Assembly: GCF_017377775.1 (NCBI RefSeq)
Contig: NZ_JAFVLN010000006.1
Coordinates: 186,001-250,000, forward strand
Direction of reading: 5' to 3'
DNA from: Streptomyces sp. VRA16 Mangrove soil
Lineage (GTDB): Bacteria; Actinomycetota; Actinomycetes; Streptomycetales; Streptomycetaceae
DNA: 64,000 nt
A program made the position numbers and the translations under genes. The notes under the pieces are model-generated. The model ran no database searches. It was given only the letters and a program-made list of their open reading frames with translations, and was not told the origin of the DNA. This document shows, in pieces, positions 23,352-32,887 of the stretch. The first letter of the stretch is position 1, and each line of letters opens with the position of its first letter.

Positions 23352-23764
23352 GAGGGCGGGGCTCCCGGGGTGCGTGAGTCGTGCGTGAGTCGTACGTCGT
23401 ACAGGGAGGGCAGGGTCGCACAGAACGTACCCGCCTACGGGGGAAACGTGCCGCCCGGCCCTGGGAGTTCCGGGGGCGGGGCTGTGCCGATGTCCGCCTG
23501 TGGTCGTGCCCCGCAGGGGCGCGGGGAACTGCGCGACCAGCCCCCACCGGGCCTGCGCCCGGCGACGGCGCGACCGGGACCGAGCTGGGCGCCGCTTGGA
23601 GCGCTCGCCCCGTGCCGGGGTGCCTCCCCCAGACTCCGTCCGGGGGGACCCCCGGCCCACCCTGCCGCCCATGGCGGCAGATTGCCCAAGGCTAGGGGGC
23701 ACGGCGGATTGGCCGGGGTGGGGGCGTGGATTGCTCGTGGGGGTGGGGCGGGGACAATGGGGCG
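23352..23764. other. Gene-free stretch holding composite element copy 2
   Basis: Divergent region between the protease and the AfsR-like regulator. About 23475-23515 is a diverged unit of the 68-bp family, then composite element 2 (23515-23720). I see no convincing promoter boxes outside these repeats. Confidence 0.7.
23515..23720 (+). repeat. Composite intergenic element, copy 2
   Basis: GCGGGGAACTGCGCGACCAG at 23521-23540 starts the element. A GGGACCGAGCTGGGCGCC spacer and CGCCCCG-TGC-CGGGGTG hairpin follow. Then a piece absent from the other copies, containing CCCCCAGACTCCGTCCGGGG, is inserted before the hairpin CTGCCGCC-CAT-GGCGGCAG (23662-23680). Only one full and one degenerate core unit follow (GAT at 23680 and 23707, period 27). 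Confidence 0.8.
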
Positions 23765-26700
23765 GTGCGCTATCGCATTCTCGGCACCACGCAAGTACTC
23801 CGCGACGACGGCTCGGCCGTCCCCGTCGGCGGGGCGAGGCTGCGTTCCCTGCTCACGGTGCTCGCGCTCCGGCCGGGCCGCACGGTCCCGGTGACGGTGC
23901 TCGTCGACGAGGTGTGGGGCACCGAGCCACCGGCGGACGCGCAGGGCGCGCTGCAGGCGCTCGTGGGCCGGCTGCGGCGCGCGCTCGGTGCCGGGGCGAT
24001 CGCCTCCGACGAGGGCGGCTACCGGCTCGCGGCCGCCGCGGACGACATCGACCTGTTCCGGTTCGAGCGGCTCACCACGGACGGCGCCCGCGCCCACGCC
24101 GACGGCGATCCGGCCAAGGCCGCCGCCCTGCTCGACGACGCCCTGACGCTGTGGCGCGGCCCCGCCCTCGCCGACCTGCCCGACCGGGCGGGGGAGGCCG
24201 CCCGCTGGGACACCCGGCACCTGGACGCGCGCCGCACCCGGATCGCCGCCGGCCTGGCGCTCGGCCACGCCGACGAGGCGCTGCCCGAGCTGACCGCCCT
24301 CTGCGACGCCCACCCCCTCGACGAGTCGCTCCAGGCCCTGCGGCTGCGCGCGCTGCGCGACGCGGGCCGCGCGGCGGAGGCGCTGGCCGCGTACGACGGG
24401 ATACGCCGCGGCCTCGCCGACCGCCTGGGCGCCGACCCGGGCCCCGAACTCCTCGCCCTGCACGCCGAGTTGCTCAGCACGCCCGCCGCCCCCGCGGCCC
24501 CGGCCGTTCCCGCCCGGCGCCCCCCGGGCAACTTCCGCGCCCGCCTCACCTCCTTCGTGGGCCGCGGCCCCGACATCGACGCCATCCGCAGGGACCTCAC
24601 CCGGGCCCGCCTGGTGACCCTGCTCGGCCCCGGCGGCGCGGGCAAGACCCGTCTCTCCCAGGAGGCAGCGGAGGGCGTCACCGACGCCCCCGACGGCGTA
24701 TGGCTCGCCGAACTCGCCCCGGTGAGCGATCCGGACGCCGTCCCCGAGGCCGTCGTCAGCGCACTCGGCGCCCGCGAGACCGTGCTGCGCGGCGCCGGCG
24801 CCGAAGAGCTGCGCATCGCCGGTGAACGCCAGGGCGACGACCCCCTCGTCCGCCTCGTCGAGCACTGCGTGAACCGCCGCATGGTGGTCGTCCTCGACAA
24901 CTGCGAGCACGTCGTCGAGGCCGCCGCCGCCCTCGCCGAGCATCTCCTGGCCCACTGCCCCGGCCTCACCGTGCTCGCCACCAGCCGCGAACCCCTCGGC
25001 GTACCGGGGGAGTTGCTCTATCCCGTGGAGCCGCTGCCCGAGCCGTACGCCCTGCGCCTGTTCGGCGAGCGCGGCGCCGCGGTCCGCCCGGGATTCACCG
25101 TCGACGACTCCGAGGAGACCGCGGCGGCCGTCGCCGAGATCTGCCGCCGCCTCGACGGCCTGCCGCTCGCCATCGAACTCGCCGCGGCCCGGCTGCGGAT
25201 GCTCACCCCGCGCCAGATCGCCGAGCGCCTCGACGACCGCTTCCGCCTGCTCACCAGCGGGGCCCGCACCGCCCTGCCCCGCCAGCAGACCCTGCGCGCC
25301 GTCGTCGACTGGTCCTGGGACCTGCTCGACGCCCCCGAGCGCGCCGTCCTGATGCGGCTCTCCGTCTTCAGCGGCGGCTGCGACCTCGCCGCCGCCGAGG
25401 CGGTCTGCGGCACCTGCGGCGGTGACGTCCTCGACCTGCTCGGCTCCCTCGTCGACAAGTCGCTCGTCGTCGCCGCCCCGCAGGAGGACGGCGAGGGCAT
25501 GCGCTACCGGCTCCTGGAGACCGTCGCCGAGTACGCGGGCGACCGGCTCGACGAGGCCGCCGAGCGGCCCGCCGCCGCGCACGCCCATCTCACGTACTAC
25601 CGCGAACTCGCCCGCACCACCGACCCGTTGCTGCGCGGCGCGGGCCAGCGCGCCGCCATCGCCCGCATCGAGCGCGACTACGAGAATCTGCGCACCGCCC
25701 TGCGGCACGCGCTGGCCACCCGCGACGAGCAGGAGGCCCTCAGCCTCGTCCTCTCCCTGGCCTGGTTCTGGCAGATGCGGGACCTGCGTATGGACGCCAG
25801 GTCCTGGACGCGGGACGTCGCCGCCCTCGGCCCCGACCCGTTCGCGGGCCCCGCACGCCCCGCCCCGCCCGTCGAGCAGCGCTGCACCGACATCCCGCCG
25901 CCGCTCACCGGCGACCTCCTCGACGAGGCCCGCCGCCAGGTGCACCTGAGCCGCCTCGGCTACATGGACATGGAGATGCAGCAGTGGCACAGCGAGGAGG
26001 GACAGGCCCGGCTGAAGATCATCCGGGAGACCTACCGAGCCGACCTGCCGCAGGCCTGCCGTCCGCCCGGCAACATCTGGTACTTCGCCGTGCTGATGTC
26101 GGGGCAGCTGGACAAGATGCACGACCTCACCGACGTCACGGTCCGCACCTGTCGCGAGCTCGGCTACGACTGGGAGCTCGCGCTCGTCCTCCAGCTGCGC
26201 GCCAACATCCTGGCCAACCGCAGCGAATGGGCGGCCCGCGGGCTGCCCGACGCCGACGAGTCCCTGGAGCTGTTCACCCGGCTCGGCGACGAGTGGGGCG
26301 TCGCCGAGGCGCTGTCGGCGCGCGGTGAGACGTACGAGAAGCTCGGCCGCTACGACGAGGCCGCCGCCGACTACCGCCGCGCCAGGGCCCTGGCCGAGGC
26401 GATGGGCGCCCACGCCCAGGCGTCGATCCTCCAGGTCCGGCTCGGGCAGGTGTTCGTCGAGCAGGGCGACATCGCGGAGGGGGAGCGGCTGCTGTGCGAA
26501 GCCCTCGACACGGCTCACCGTCATGCGAACGAGGCGCGCCCCGCCGCCCGGATGTTCCTCGTCGGGCTGCTCGGCTCCACCGGCAGGACCGCCGCCGCAC
26601 GTGAGCACCTGGAGGCGCTGCGGCACGAGTTCAAGGTCGCGGACATCGTTTTCTTCCACGCCATGACGGTCGGCATGGAGGCGATGCTCGACGCCGTCGA

Positions 26701-27064
26701 CGGCCGGTCCGACGCCGCGCTCGCGGGCGCCGTGCGCGCCATCGACCTCGGCAGCGACCCCCTGTCGTCGGTGATCATGCCGCACATCGCGGCGCTGCAC
26801 CTGGTCACCGCCGCCCACGCCCTCGTACAGCAGGGCGACGCCGCGCTCGCCGCGCGGATGATCGGCGCCGCCGACGCGGCGCTGCCCGAAGGGCACATCT
26901 CCGGGCGGCTCGAACGGGACTGGCGGGCCGACGGCGAGACGGTCGTACGGGCCGTGCTCGACGACGCCGCGTACGGACGGGAACACGCCGAGGGCGGCGG
27001 CCTCTCCGTGGAGGAGGCCACCGCCCTGCTGCGACGCGAGCCGACGTCCGGCGAAGCCGGCTGA
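23765..27064 (+). CDS. AfsR/SARP-type regulator: BTAD, NB-ARC-like ATPase and TPR domains
   Basis: The protein has 1099 residues. Residues 1-95 are an OmpR-like winged helix (RYRILGTTQV, then LLTVLALRPGRTVPVTVLVD), and 96-245 are the bacterial transcriptional activation domain. From about 255 a STAND ATPase begins, with Walker A GPGGAGKT at 288-295 and Walker B VVVLDN at 374-379, then RLDGLPLAIELAAAR. The C-terminal half is TPR-like helices. Such proteins activate secondary-metabolism or export genes by binding heptameric direct repeats. The convergent ABC transporter has exactly such repeats in its promoter. GTG start at 23765. Confidence 0.92.
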   Translation: MRYRILGTTQVLRDDGSAVPVGGARLRSLLTVLALRPGRTVPVTVLVDEVWGTEPPADAQGALQALVGRLRRALGAGAIASDEGGYRLAAAADDIDLFRFERLTTDGARAHADGDPAKAAALLDDALTLWRGPALADLPDRAGEAARWDTRHLDARRTRIAAGLALGHADEALPELTALCDAHPLDESLQALRLRALRDAGRAAEALAAYDGIRRGLADRLGADPGPELLALHAELLSTPAAPAAPAVPARRPPGNFRARLTSFVGRGPDIDAIRRDLTRARLVTLLGPGGAGKTRLSQEAAEGVTDAPDGVWLAELAPVSDPDAVPEAVVSALGARETVLRGAGAEELRIAGERQGDDPLVRLVEHCVNRRMVVVLDNCEHVVEAAAALAEHLLAHCPGLTVLATSREPLGVPGELLYPVEPLPEPYALRLFGERGAAVRPGFTVDDSEETAAAVAEICRRLDGLPLAIELAAARLRMLTPRQIAERLDDRFRLLTSGARTALPRQQTLRAVVDWSWDLLDAPERAVLMRLSVFSGGCDLAAAEAVCGTCGGDVLDLLGSLVDKSLVVAAPQEDGEGMRYRLLETVAEYAGDRLDEAAERPAAAHAHLTYYRELARTTDPLLRGAGQRAAIARIERDYENLRTALRHALATRDEQEALSLVLSLAWFWQMRDLRMDARSWTRDVAALGPDPFAGPARPAPPVEQRCTDIPPPLTGDLLDEARRQVHLSRLGYMDMEMQQWHSEEGQARLKIIRETYRADLPQACRPPGNIWYFAVLMSGQLDKMHDLTDVTVRTCRELGYDWELALVLQLRANILANRSEWAARGLPDADESLELFTRLGDEWGVAEALSARGETYEKLGRYDEAAADYRRARALAEAMGAHAQASILQVRLGQVFVEQGDIAEGERLLCEALDTAHRHANEARPAARMFLVGLLGSTGRTAAAREHLEALRHEFKVADIVFFHAMTVGMEAMLDAVDGRSDAALAGAVRAIDLGSDPLSSVIMPHIAALHLVTAAHALVQQGDAALAARMIGAADAALPEGHISGRLERDWRADGETVVRAVLDDAAYGREHAEGGGLSVEEATALLRREPTSGEAG

Positions 27065-27065
27065 C

Positions 27066-27950
27066 TCAGCTCTTCTTCGTGTACTTGCGGATCGCGACCG
27101 GCGCCATGACCGCCGTGAGCAGCGCGGTCCAGCCGAGCGTCATCCACAGGTCGTGGGCGACCGGGCCGCCGGTCATCAGGCCGCGGCAGGCGTCCGCCAG
27201 GTTCGACATCGGGTTGTAGTCGGTGAAGGACTGCAGCCAGCCCGGCATCGAGGCCGGCGGCGCGTAGATCGACGAGCCGAACTGCAGCGGCATCATCACC
27301 AGGAAGCCCATCGCCTGCACGGACTGAGCGTTCTTCATGGTCACGCCGAGGACCAGGAAGATCCACATGATGGCGGAGCCGAACAGCGCCGACAGACCGA
27401 TGGCGGCGAACAGTCCGCCCCAGTTCTCCACGTCGAAGCCGACGAGGAGCGCGACGATCATCAGGACCGTGATGGCGACCAGGAGTCGCATGAGCTCGAC
27501 GGAGACCTTGGCGACCAGGACCGAGGCCCGCCCGATGGGCAGCGACCTGAAGCGGTCCATGATGCCCTTCTGGAAGTCCTCGTTGAAGCCGGTGCCGACG
27601 CCCTGCGCGATGTTCATCGACATCATCGCGATCATGCCGGGGATCACGTACTGCACGTACGCGTCCTGGCCGCCGCCGAGCGCCTGCCCGATCGAGCCGC
27701 CGAAGACGTACACGAACAGCAGCGTGAAGATGATCGGCATCAGGATCGCGTCGAACATCGACTCGGGGTCCTGCTTGATCCACAGCAGATTGCGGCGGAT
27801 CAGGGCGCCGGTGTGGCGCAGGTGGCCGCGCAGGCCGATCTTGGGGTCGGCGTCGACCGTGATGGTGGGCGCCGTGGGGTTCACGGAATCAGAGGGGGCG
27901 CCGCGAAGTGGCTCGATGAGGGTGGCGGTGGGTGACGGGCGGGCACTCAT
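27066..27950 (-). CDS. ABC-2 type transporter permease, DrrB-like
   Basis: The protein has 294 residues. A long soluble N-terminus is followed by six hydrophobic segments of the ABC-2 membrane fold (DAILMPIIFTLLFVYVFGGS and later GFLVMMPLQFGSSIYAPP, DYNPMSNLADACR). The latter motif is typical of daunorubicin/multidrug exporters. The ATG overlaps the ATPase stop (ATGA at 27947-27950), so the two are made in step. Its 3' end abuts the regulator gene tail to tail, only 1 bp apart. Confidence 0.92.
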   Translation of the reverse strand: MSARPSPTATLIEPLRGAPSDSVNPTAPTITVDADPKIGLRGHLRHTGALIRRNLLWIKQDPESMFDAILMPIIFTLLFVYVFGGSIGQALGGGQDAYVQYVIPGMIAMMSMNIAQGVGTGFNEDFQKGIMDRFRSLPIGRASVLVAKVSVELMRLLVAITVLMIVALLVGFDVENWGGLFAAIGLSALFGSAIMWIFLVLGVTMKNAQSVQAMGFLVMMPLQFGSSIYAPPASMPGWLQSFTDYNPMSNLADACRGLMTGGPVAHDLWMTLGWTALLTAVMAPVAIRKYTKKS

Positions 27951-28978
27951 ACGGCGACCTCTTCGAGTTCGGGCCTGACGTCCTGCGGGGCGGACGCCTT
28001 GTGGCCGGTGATGGACAGGAACACCTCGTCCAGGCTGGGCAGTTCGGTGGCGATCGAGCCGATCGTGATGCCGCGCGCGGTGACCGCGCCGACGACGGCG
28101 GTCAGCTGCTCGTCGCTGAGGATCGGGACGAGGACCGTGCCGGACTCGGGGTCCACGGTGGACGTGGCCAGGCCGGTGATGCCCAGCTCGTCGAGCGAGG
28201 CGGCCAGCGGGCGCAGCTCCAGCGGGTCGGCCGGGCGGATGCGCAGGGTGCGGCCGCCGACCTTCGCCTTGAGCTCCTCGATGCCGCCGCGGGCGATGAC
28301 CTGGCCGCGGTCGACGACGGTGAGCTCGGAGGCCAGCTGCTCGGCCTCCTCCATGTACTGGGTGGTGAGCAGCACGGTGACGCCCTCGCGCACCATGCGC
28401 TTGACCTCGTCCCACACCTCGTTACGGGTGCGGGGGTCGAGGCCGGTCGTCGGCTCGTCCAGGTACAGGACGTGCGGGCGGCCGATCATCGACGCGGCCA
28501 GGTCGAGGCGGCGGCGCATGCCGCCGGAGTACGTCTTCGCGGGGCGGGTCGCCGCGTCGGTGAGCGAGAACCGCTCCAGCAGGCCGTCGGCGCGGGCCCT
28601 GGCCTCCTTCCTGGACAGGTCGAGCAGGCGCCCGATCATGTACAGGTTCTCGCGGCCGGAGAGCTTCTCGTCGACCGAGGCGTACTGGCCGGTGAGGCCG
28701 ATCACGCGGCGCAGTTGGCGGGGCTGCTTCACCGCGTCGTAGCCGGCCACGACCGCCGTCCCGGCGTCGGGGGTGATGAGGGTGGACAGGCAGCGCACGA
28801 GGGTGGTCTTGCCCGCGCCGTTCGGCCCGAGCACGCCCATCACGGTGCCCTCGTGGACATCCAGGTCCACGCCGTCCAGGGCCCGTGTTCCTTGGGGACC
28901 GCCGTAGTGCTTGACCAGTCCCCGTACGGACACGGCGACCGGGCGGTCGCTTGCGGGGTTCTTGTCGATTCGCGTCAT
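27947..28978 (-). CDS. ABC transporter ATP-binding protein, DrrA-like
   Basis: The protein has 343 residues. Walker A GPNGAGKTT at 51-59, the signature YSGGMRRRLDLA and Walker B VLYLDEPTTGLD are complete, followed by the C-terminal extension seen in DrrA/daunorubicin-resistance ATPases. With the permease it should export a drug-like molecule. The ATG at 28976-28978 is preceded by three TGTCGGT heptamers (minus-strand reading), which points to control by the SARP regulator next door. Confidence 0.95.
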   Translation of the reverse strand: MTRIDKNPASDRPVAVSVRGLVKHYGGPQGTRALDGVDLDVHEGTVMGVLGPNGAGKTTLVRCLSTLITPDAGTAVVAGYDAVKQPRQLRRVIGLTGQYASVDEKLSGRENLYMIGRLLDLSRKEARARADGLLERFSLTDAATRPAKTYSGGMRRRLDLAASMIGRPHVLYLDEPTTGLDPRTRNEVWDEVKRMVREGVTVLLTTQYMEEAEQLASELTVVDRGQVIARGGIEELKAKVGGRTLRIRPADPLELRPLAASLDELGITGLATSTVDPESGTVLVPILSDEQLTAVVGAVTARGITIGSIATELPSLDEVFLSITGHKASAPQDVRPELEEVAV

Positions 28979-28999
28979 GCCACCAAGGTGACAGCCGCC

Positions 29000-29028
29000 A
29001 CCGACAATCCACCGACAGCCGACCGACA
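29000..29028 (-). promoter_or_regulatory. Three heptamer direct repeats, SARP-type binding site
   Basis: ACCGACA occurs at 29000-29006, 29011-29017 and 29022-29028, separated by exactly 4 bp (11-bp period); read toward the transporter this is TGTCGGT three times. SARP proteins bind heptamers at 11- or 22-bp spacing close to the -10 region. A weak TCACCT box lies 8 bp downstream, the spacing known for SARP promoters. An inverted TGTCGG follows at 29035. Confidence 0.75.
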
Positions 29029-29093
29029 GCCCCCTGTCGGCACCCTGTCACCGTCCCGTCGGCGTGCGCCCCGGGATCACGCCCGAAAAGGCC

Positions 29094-29127
29094 GCAGCCC
29101 GTCGACGGGGGAAGATCGACGGGCCGC
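29094..29127 (-). terminator. Terminator of panB
   Basis: GCCCGTCGA (29097-29105) pairs with TCGACGGGC (29116-29124), and with one mismatch the stem extends to 12 bp. It lies about 20 nt past the panB stop. Confidence 0.75.
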
Positions 29128-29143
29128 GGTGGTGCCGTGATGG

Positions 29144-30061
29144 TCAGTGGACGGAGTGCTCCTCCAGAGGGAACGTTCCGCCGATCACGTCCTCCGCAAA
29201 CGCTTTCGCGGCATCGGACATGACGGAACGCAGATTCGCGTACGTCTTCACGAACTTCGGCATCTTGCCGCCGGTGAGCCCGAGCGCGTCCGTCCAGACC
29301 AGGACCTGGGCGTCCGTCTCGGCACCCGCGCCGATGCCGACCGTCGGAATGTGCAGCACGCGCGTGACCTCGGCCGCCAGCTCCGCAGGGACCAGCTCCA
29401 GGACGACCGCGAACGCGCCCGCGTCCTGCACCGCCTTCGCGTCCCGCAGCAGCTGCTGCGCCGCCTCCTCGCCGCGGCCCTGCACGCGGTACCCCTGCGT
29501 GTTGACCGACTGCGGGGTCAGGCCGATGTGCGCCATGACCGGGATGCCGGCCTCGGTGAGCAGCTTGATCTGGGTGTGCGAGCGCTCGCCGCCCTCCAGC
29601 TTGACCGCGCCCGCGCCCGCCTCCTTCACCAGCCGCATCGCCGACCGCAGCGCCTGCGTCGGACCCTCCTGGTACGAGCCGAACGGCAGGTCCGCGACGA
29701 TCATGGCGCGCGAGGTGCCGCGCACGACCGCGGCCGAGAGCATGATCATCTGGTCCAGGGTGACCGGGACCGTGGTGTCGTAGCCGAGATGGCAGTTGCC
29801 CGCCGAGTCGCCGACCAGCATCACGGGGATGCCGGCCTCGTCGAAGACCGATGCCGTCATCGCGTCGTACGCGGTGAGCATCGGCCACTTCTCGCCCCGC
29901 TCCTTGGCGAGGGTGATGTCGCGGACCGTGATACGCCGGGGGCTGTTCTTCTTCGTGCCTCCGTACAGCGCCTTGGGGTCCCGCTCCTGCGGGGCGCCCG
30001 TGCTGCTGTCGGGGGACTGCGACCGCGTCGGGGCAGCCTGGAGTGGCGTGTGTTGCGTCAT
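29144..30061 (-). CDS. panB: 3-methyl-2-oxobutanoate hydroxymethyltransferase (ketopantoate synthesis)
   Basis: The protein has 305 residues. PanB motifs are present: MLTAYDAMTASVFDEAGIPV, the Mg-binding VGDSAGN, ADLPFGSYQ, KLEGG, AHIGLTPQS and the GIGAGAETDAQVLVW segment. It transfers a hydroxymethyl group from methylene-tetrahydrofolate to 2-oxoisovalerate, the first step to pantothenate and CoA. About 40 N-terminal residues are extra and look disordered. GAAGGAG sits 8 nt before the ATG at 30059-30061. No panC or panD lies next to it. Confidence 0.96.
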   Translation of the reverse strand: MTQHTPLQAAPTRSQSPDSSTGAPQERDPKALYGGTKKNSPRRITVRDITLAKERGEKWPMLTAYDAMTASVFDEAGIPVMLVGDSAGNCHLGYDTTVPVTLDQMIMLSAAVVRGTSRAMIVADLPFGSYQEGPTQALRSAMRLVKEAGAGAVKLEGGERSHTQIKLLTEAGIPVMAHIGLTPQSVNTQGYRVQGRGEEAAQQLLRDAKAVQDAGAFAVVLELVPAELAAEVTRVLHIPTVGIGAGAETDAQVLVWTDALGLTGGKMPKFVKTYANLRSVMSDAAKAFAEDVIGGTFPLEEHSVH

Positions 30062-30219
30062 CGCAACCGCTCCTTCAATTCCGTCGTCTCGAGGCGCCCT
30101 GACGGCGTCCCCGGATCGCCTCCATGGTGGCACCCCGTGCCGACCGGGCGCCAGGGGCCCTCGCGTAAAGCCCGCCACAGAGCCCTTTCGTAAAGCCTGG
30201 GTAAGAGATCGGTCCATAG

Positions 30220-30248
30220 TTTCAATACGAGACGGGTCCGTATCGAAA
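30220..30248 (+). promoter_or_regulatory. TetR-type operator of the DHA2 efflux gene
   Basis: TTTCAATACG (30220-30229) and CGTATCGAAA (30239-30248) are inverted arms with one mismatch. A TAGGGT -10-like box at 30255-30260 follows, with the ATG 7 nt beyond, suggesting a leaderless message. The regulator is probably the TetR gene downstream at 31940. Confidence 0.72.
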
Positions 30249-30267
30249 TGGGGCTAGGGTCGTACAC

Positions 30268-31866
30268 ATGACCACACCCGCAGTTCCCGCGGCTCCTCGC
30301 ATACCCGAGGCCGTGCACCGCCGTCGCTGGGCGATTCTCGGCGTCCTCATGCTGAGCCTGCTGATCGTCGTCCTCGACAACTCCATCCTGAACGTCGCGA
30401 TCAAGACGATCTCGACGCCCGCCCCCACCGGCCTCGGCGCCACGCAGAGCGAGCTCGAGTGGGCCATCAACTCGTACACGCTCGTCTTCGCGGGGCTGCT
30501 GTTCACCGCCGGTCTGCTCGGCGACCGCATCGGCCGCAAGAAGGTCCTGATCGGCGGCCTCGTCGTCTTCGGCCTCGGCTCCGCGCTCGCCGCCGAGTCC
30601 GGCTCGCCGGTCCAGCTCATCGCGTTCCGCGCGGTGATGGGCCTCGGCGCCGCCTTCGTCATGCCGGCCACGCTCGCCGTGCTGATGAACGTCTTCGAGC
30701 GCGAGGAGCAGCCGAAGGCCATCGGCATCTGGGCCGGCGGCGTCGGCCTCGCCATCGCCATCGGGCCGATCACCGGCGGACTGCTCCTCGACCACTTCTG
30801 GTGGGGCTCGGTCTTCCTGGTCAACGTGCCGATCGTGATCCTCGCCGTGATCCTGATGCTCGCGCTCGTCCCGGACTCCAAGGACCCCAAGCCGGGCCGC
30901 GTCGACCTCGTCGGCGTCCTGCTCTCCATCGTGGGTCTGGTCCTGCTCGTCTACGGCATCATCAAGGGCGGCGACGAGGGCGACTTCACCAGCGTCCAGG
31001 TCCTCGCCACGATCATCGCGGGCGTCGTCGTGCTCGCCGGGTTCGTCCTCTACGAGAAGCGCAGCGACCACCCGTCGATCGACATCGACTACTTCAAGAA
31101 CAAGGTGTTCTCGGCCGCCATCGGCGCCATCGCGCTGGTCTTCTTTGCGCTGATGGGCGTCACGTTCTTCTCGGTCTTCTACACGCAGAGCGTGCGCGGC
31201 TACTCGCCGCTGCAGACCGGCGCCCTGATGCTGCCGCTCGCCGTGGCCCAGCTGATCTTCGCGCCGCGCGCCCGGCTCGTCGTCGAGAAGATCGGGGTGA
31301 AGGCCACCACCACGGGCGGCCTGGTGCTGCTCGCGGCGATGCTCGCCGCGTTCACCGCGCTGGACGCCGGCACCCCGATCTGGATCCTGGAAGTCATCTT
31401 CTTCCTCATGGGCACGGGCATGGCGCACGTCATGACCCCGACCAGCGTCGTGATCATGCAGGCGCTGCCGCGCGAGAAGGCGGGCTCCGCCTCGGCGCTG
31501 AGCAACACCTTCCGGCAGGTCGGCGGCGCGCTCGGCATCGCCGTGCTCGGCTCCGTGCTCTCCACCGCGTACCGCAGCGGCATAGAGGACAAGCTCGGCA
31601 TGCTGCCGGCCGGGGTGCGCGACACCGCGGGCGCGTCCATCGAGGCCACGCTCGGCGTCGCCGAGAAGATCGGGCCGCGGGCGCAGGGCCTGGTCGACGC
31701 GGCCAACGGCTCGTTCCTGCACGCCATGCACATCACCGCCCTGTGCGGTGCGGGTGTGGCCCTGGTGAGCGCCCTGGTCACCTGGCTGTTCCTGCCGGGC
31801 AAGCGGCCCGCCGCGCCGCTCGCCCCGAGCGGCGAGCCGCAGGAGAAGGTGGGCGCGGGGAACTGA
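30268..31866 (+). CDS. MFS drug efflux transporter, DHA2 (14-helix) type
   Basis: The protein has 532 residues with about 14 hydrophobic segments. Motif A is GLLGDRIGRKKVLIGG; the first helix ends LDNSILNVAI, typical of the EmrB/QacA group; and the middle helix carries GPITGGLLLDH (motif C). It should pump out hydrophobic cations or antibiotics. A palindromic operator overlaps its promoter, and a TetR gene follows 73 bp downstream on the same strand, so transcription is probably autoregulated as a two-gene unit. Confidence 0.93.
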   Translation: MTTPAVPAAPRIPEAVHRRRWAILGVLMLSLLIVVLDNSILNVAIKTISTPAPTGLGATQSELEWAINSYTLVFAGLLFTAGLLGDRIGRKKVLIGGLVVFGLGSALAAESGSPVQLIAFRAVMGLGAAFVMPATLAVLMNVFEREEQPKAIGIWAGGVGLAIAIGPITGGLLLDHFWWGSVFLVNVPIVILAVILMLALVPDSKDPKPGRVDLVGVLLSIVGLVLLVYGIIKGGDEGDFTSVQVLATIIAGVVVLAGFVLYEKRSDHPSIDIDYFKNKVFSAAIGAIALVFFALMGVTFFSVFYTQSVRGYSPLQTGALMLPLAVAQLIFAPRARLVVEKIGVKATTTGGLVLLAAMLAAFTALDAGTPIWILEVIFFLMGTGMAHVMTPTSVVIMQALPREKAGSASALSNTFRQVGGALGIAVLGSVLSTAYRSGIEDKLGMLPAGVRDTAGASIEATLGVAEKIGPRAQGLVDAANGSFLHAMHITALCGAGVALVSALVTWLFLPGKRPAAPLAPSGEPQEKVGAGN

Positions 31867-31939
31867 CCTGCGTGTACGTGATCGGACAGCGCTGAGACAA
31901 TCGCCCCGGAGCCCGGTCGGAGGACCAGGTTCCGGGGCT

Positions 31940-32677
31940 GTGGCGGAAGGTGCGAAGGTGCGCGAGATGGAGGCCGTGGGCGACGTGAAGGGTGCCGTGG
32001 GTGCCGACGCGGACCGGAGCGGGCGACGGGTGCGGCGGTACGCGCTGCGCGGCTCGCCCGGACCGGCCGCCGACGCCGCGGCACCCGCCCGCGGCCGCCC
32101 GCGCAGCGAGGCCGTCGAGCAGGCCATCGTCGAGGGCGTCGTCAAGCTCCTGGAGGAGGGCGTCCCGCTCGCCGAGCTCTCCATCGAGCGCATCGCGAGG
32201 ACCGCGGGCGTCGGCAAGGCCACCATCTACCGGCGCTGGGCCGGCAAGGAGGAGCTCTTCGTCGACGTGATCGCCTCCATCGAGGAGCCGGATCCGCAGC
32301 TGCCCGGCACCTCCCTGCGCGACGACCTGATCCTGCTCCTGGAGCACATGCGCCGGCGCGGCCTCAATCTGCGGACCTCGGCCCTGCTGCACAACGTCAT
32401 CGTGCAGATGAAGACCCTGCCCCGGCTCTGGGACGCGTACCACGCGGTCGTCGTCGAGCCCCGGCGCCGGCTCATGCACGACGTGCTGCGGCGCGGCGTG
32501 GCCGACGGCGAGCTGCCGGCCGGCATCGACATCGAACTGACCGGCGACCTGTTCACCGGGCCGATGCTGCTGCGCTCCGTGATGCGGGTCGACTCGCCGC
32601 TGGCCGACGACCTCTCCGAGCGCATCGTCGACACCGTGCTCGCGGGTGTGAAGGCGCAGGTCACAGCCGTGGAGTAG
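31940..32677 (+). CDS. TetR family regulator of the efflux gene
   Basis: Up to 245 residues. The helix-turn-helix is SIERIARTAGVGKATIYRRW with GKEELFVDVI, followed by a TetR_C-like ligand domain. The first 50 residues are a poorly conserved, Arg/Ala-rich leader. Start choices are GTG 31940, GTG 31958 (best ribosome site, GGAAGG at 7 nt) and ATG 31967. Its probable target is the palindrome at 30220-30248 in front of the DHA2 pump. Confidence 0.88.
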   Translation: MAEGAKVREMEAVGDVKGAVGADADRSGRRVRRYALRGSPGPAADAAAPARGRPRSEAVEQAIVEGVVKLLEEGVPLAELSIERIARTAGVGKATIYRRWAGKEELFVDVIASIEEPDPQLPGTSLRDDLILLLEHMRRRGLNLRTSALLHNVIVQMKTLPRLWDAYHAVVVEPRRRLMHDVLRRGVADGELPAGIDIELTGDLFTGPMLLRSVMRVDSPLADDLSERIVDTVLAGVKAQVTAVE

Positions 32678-32887
32678 GGCGGGTCCGAATGTGCGGGTTT
32701 CGTCACAGACAGACCCGGAGACCTCCTTGTCCGGAACTCCGGACGCCGCCCCGCTCGTCCTCGTGGCCGTACGGGCGTCACCGAACCGCAACCGCCGGGG
32801 GTGTGACGGAACGGAAGACCGCTGATCATCGCCTAGTGTCGGACGGGCGACGACGGCGGGCACGGCAGGCAGTGAGGCGACGAGGGC

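Noticed and set aside
32678..32887. Regulatory structure before the EEP gene
   Set aside because: CGGGTC/GACCCG arms of only 6 nt with a 25-nt loop are within chance for this GC content.
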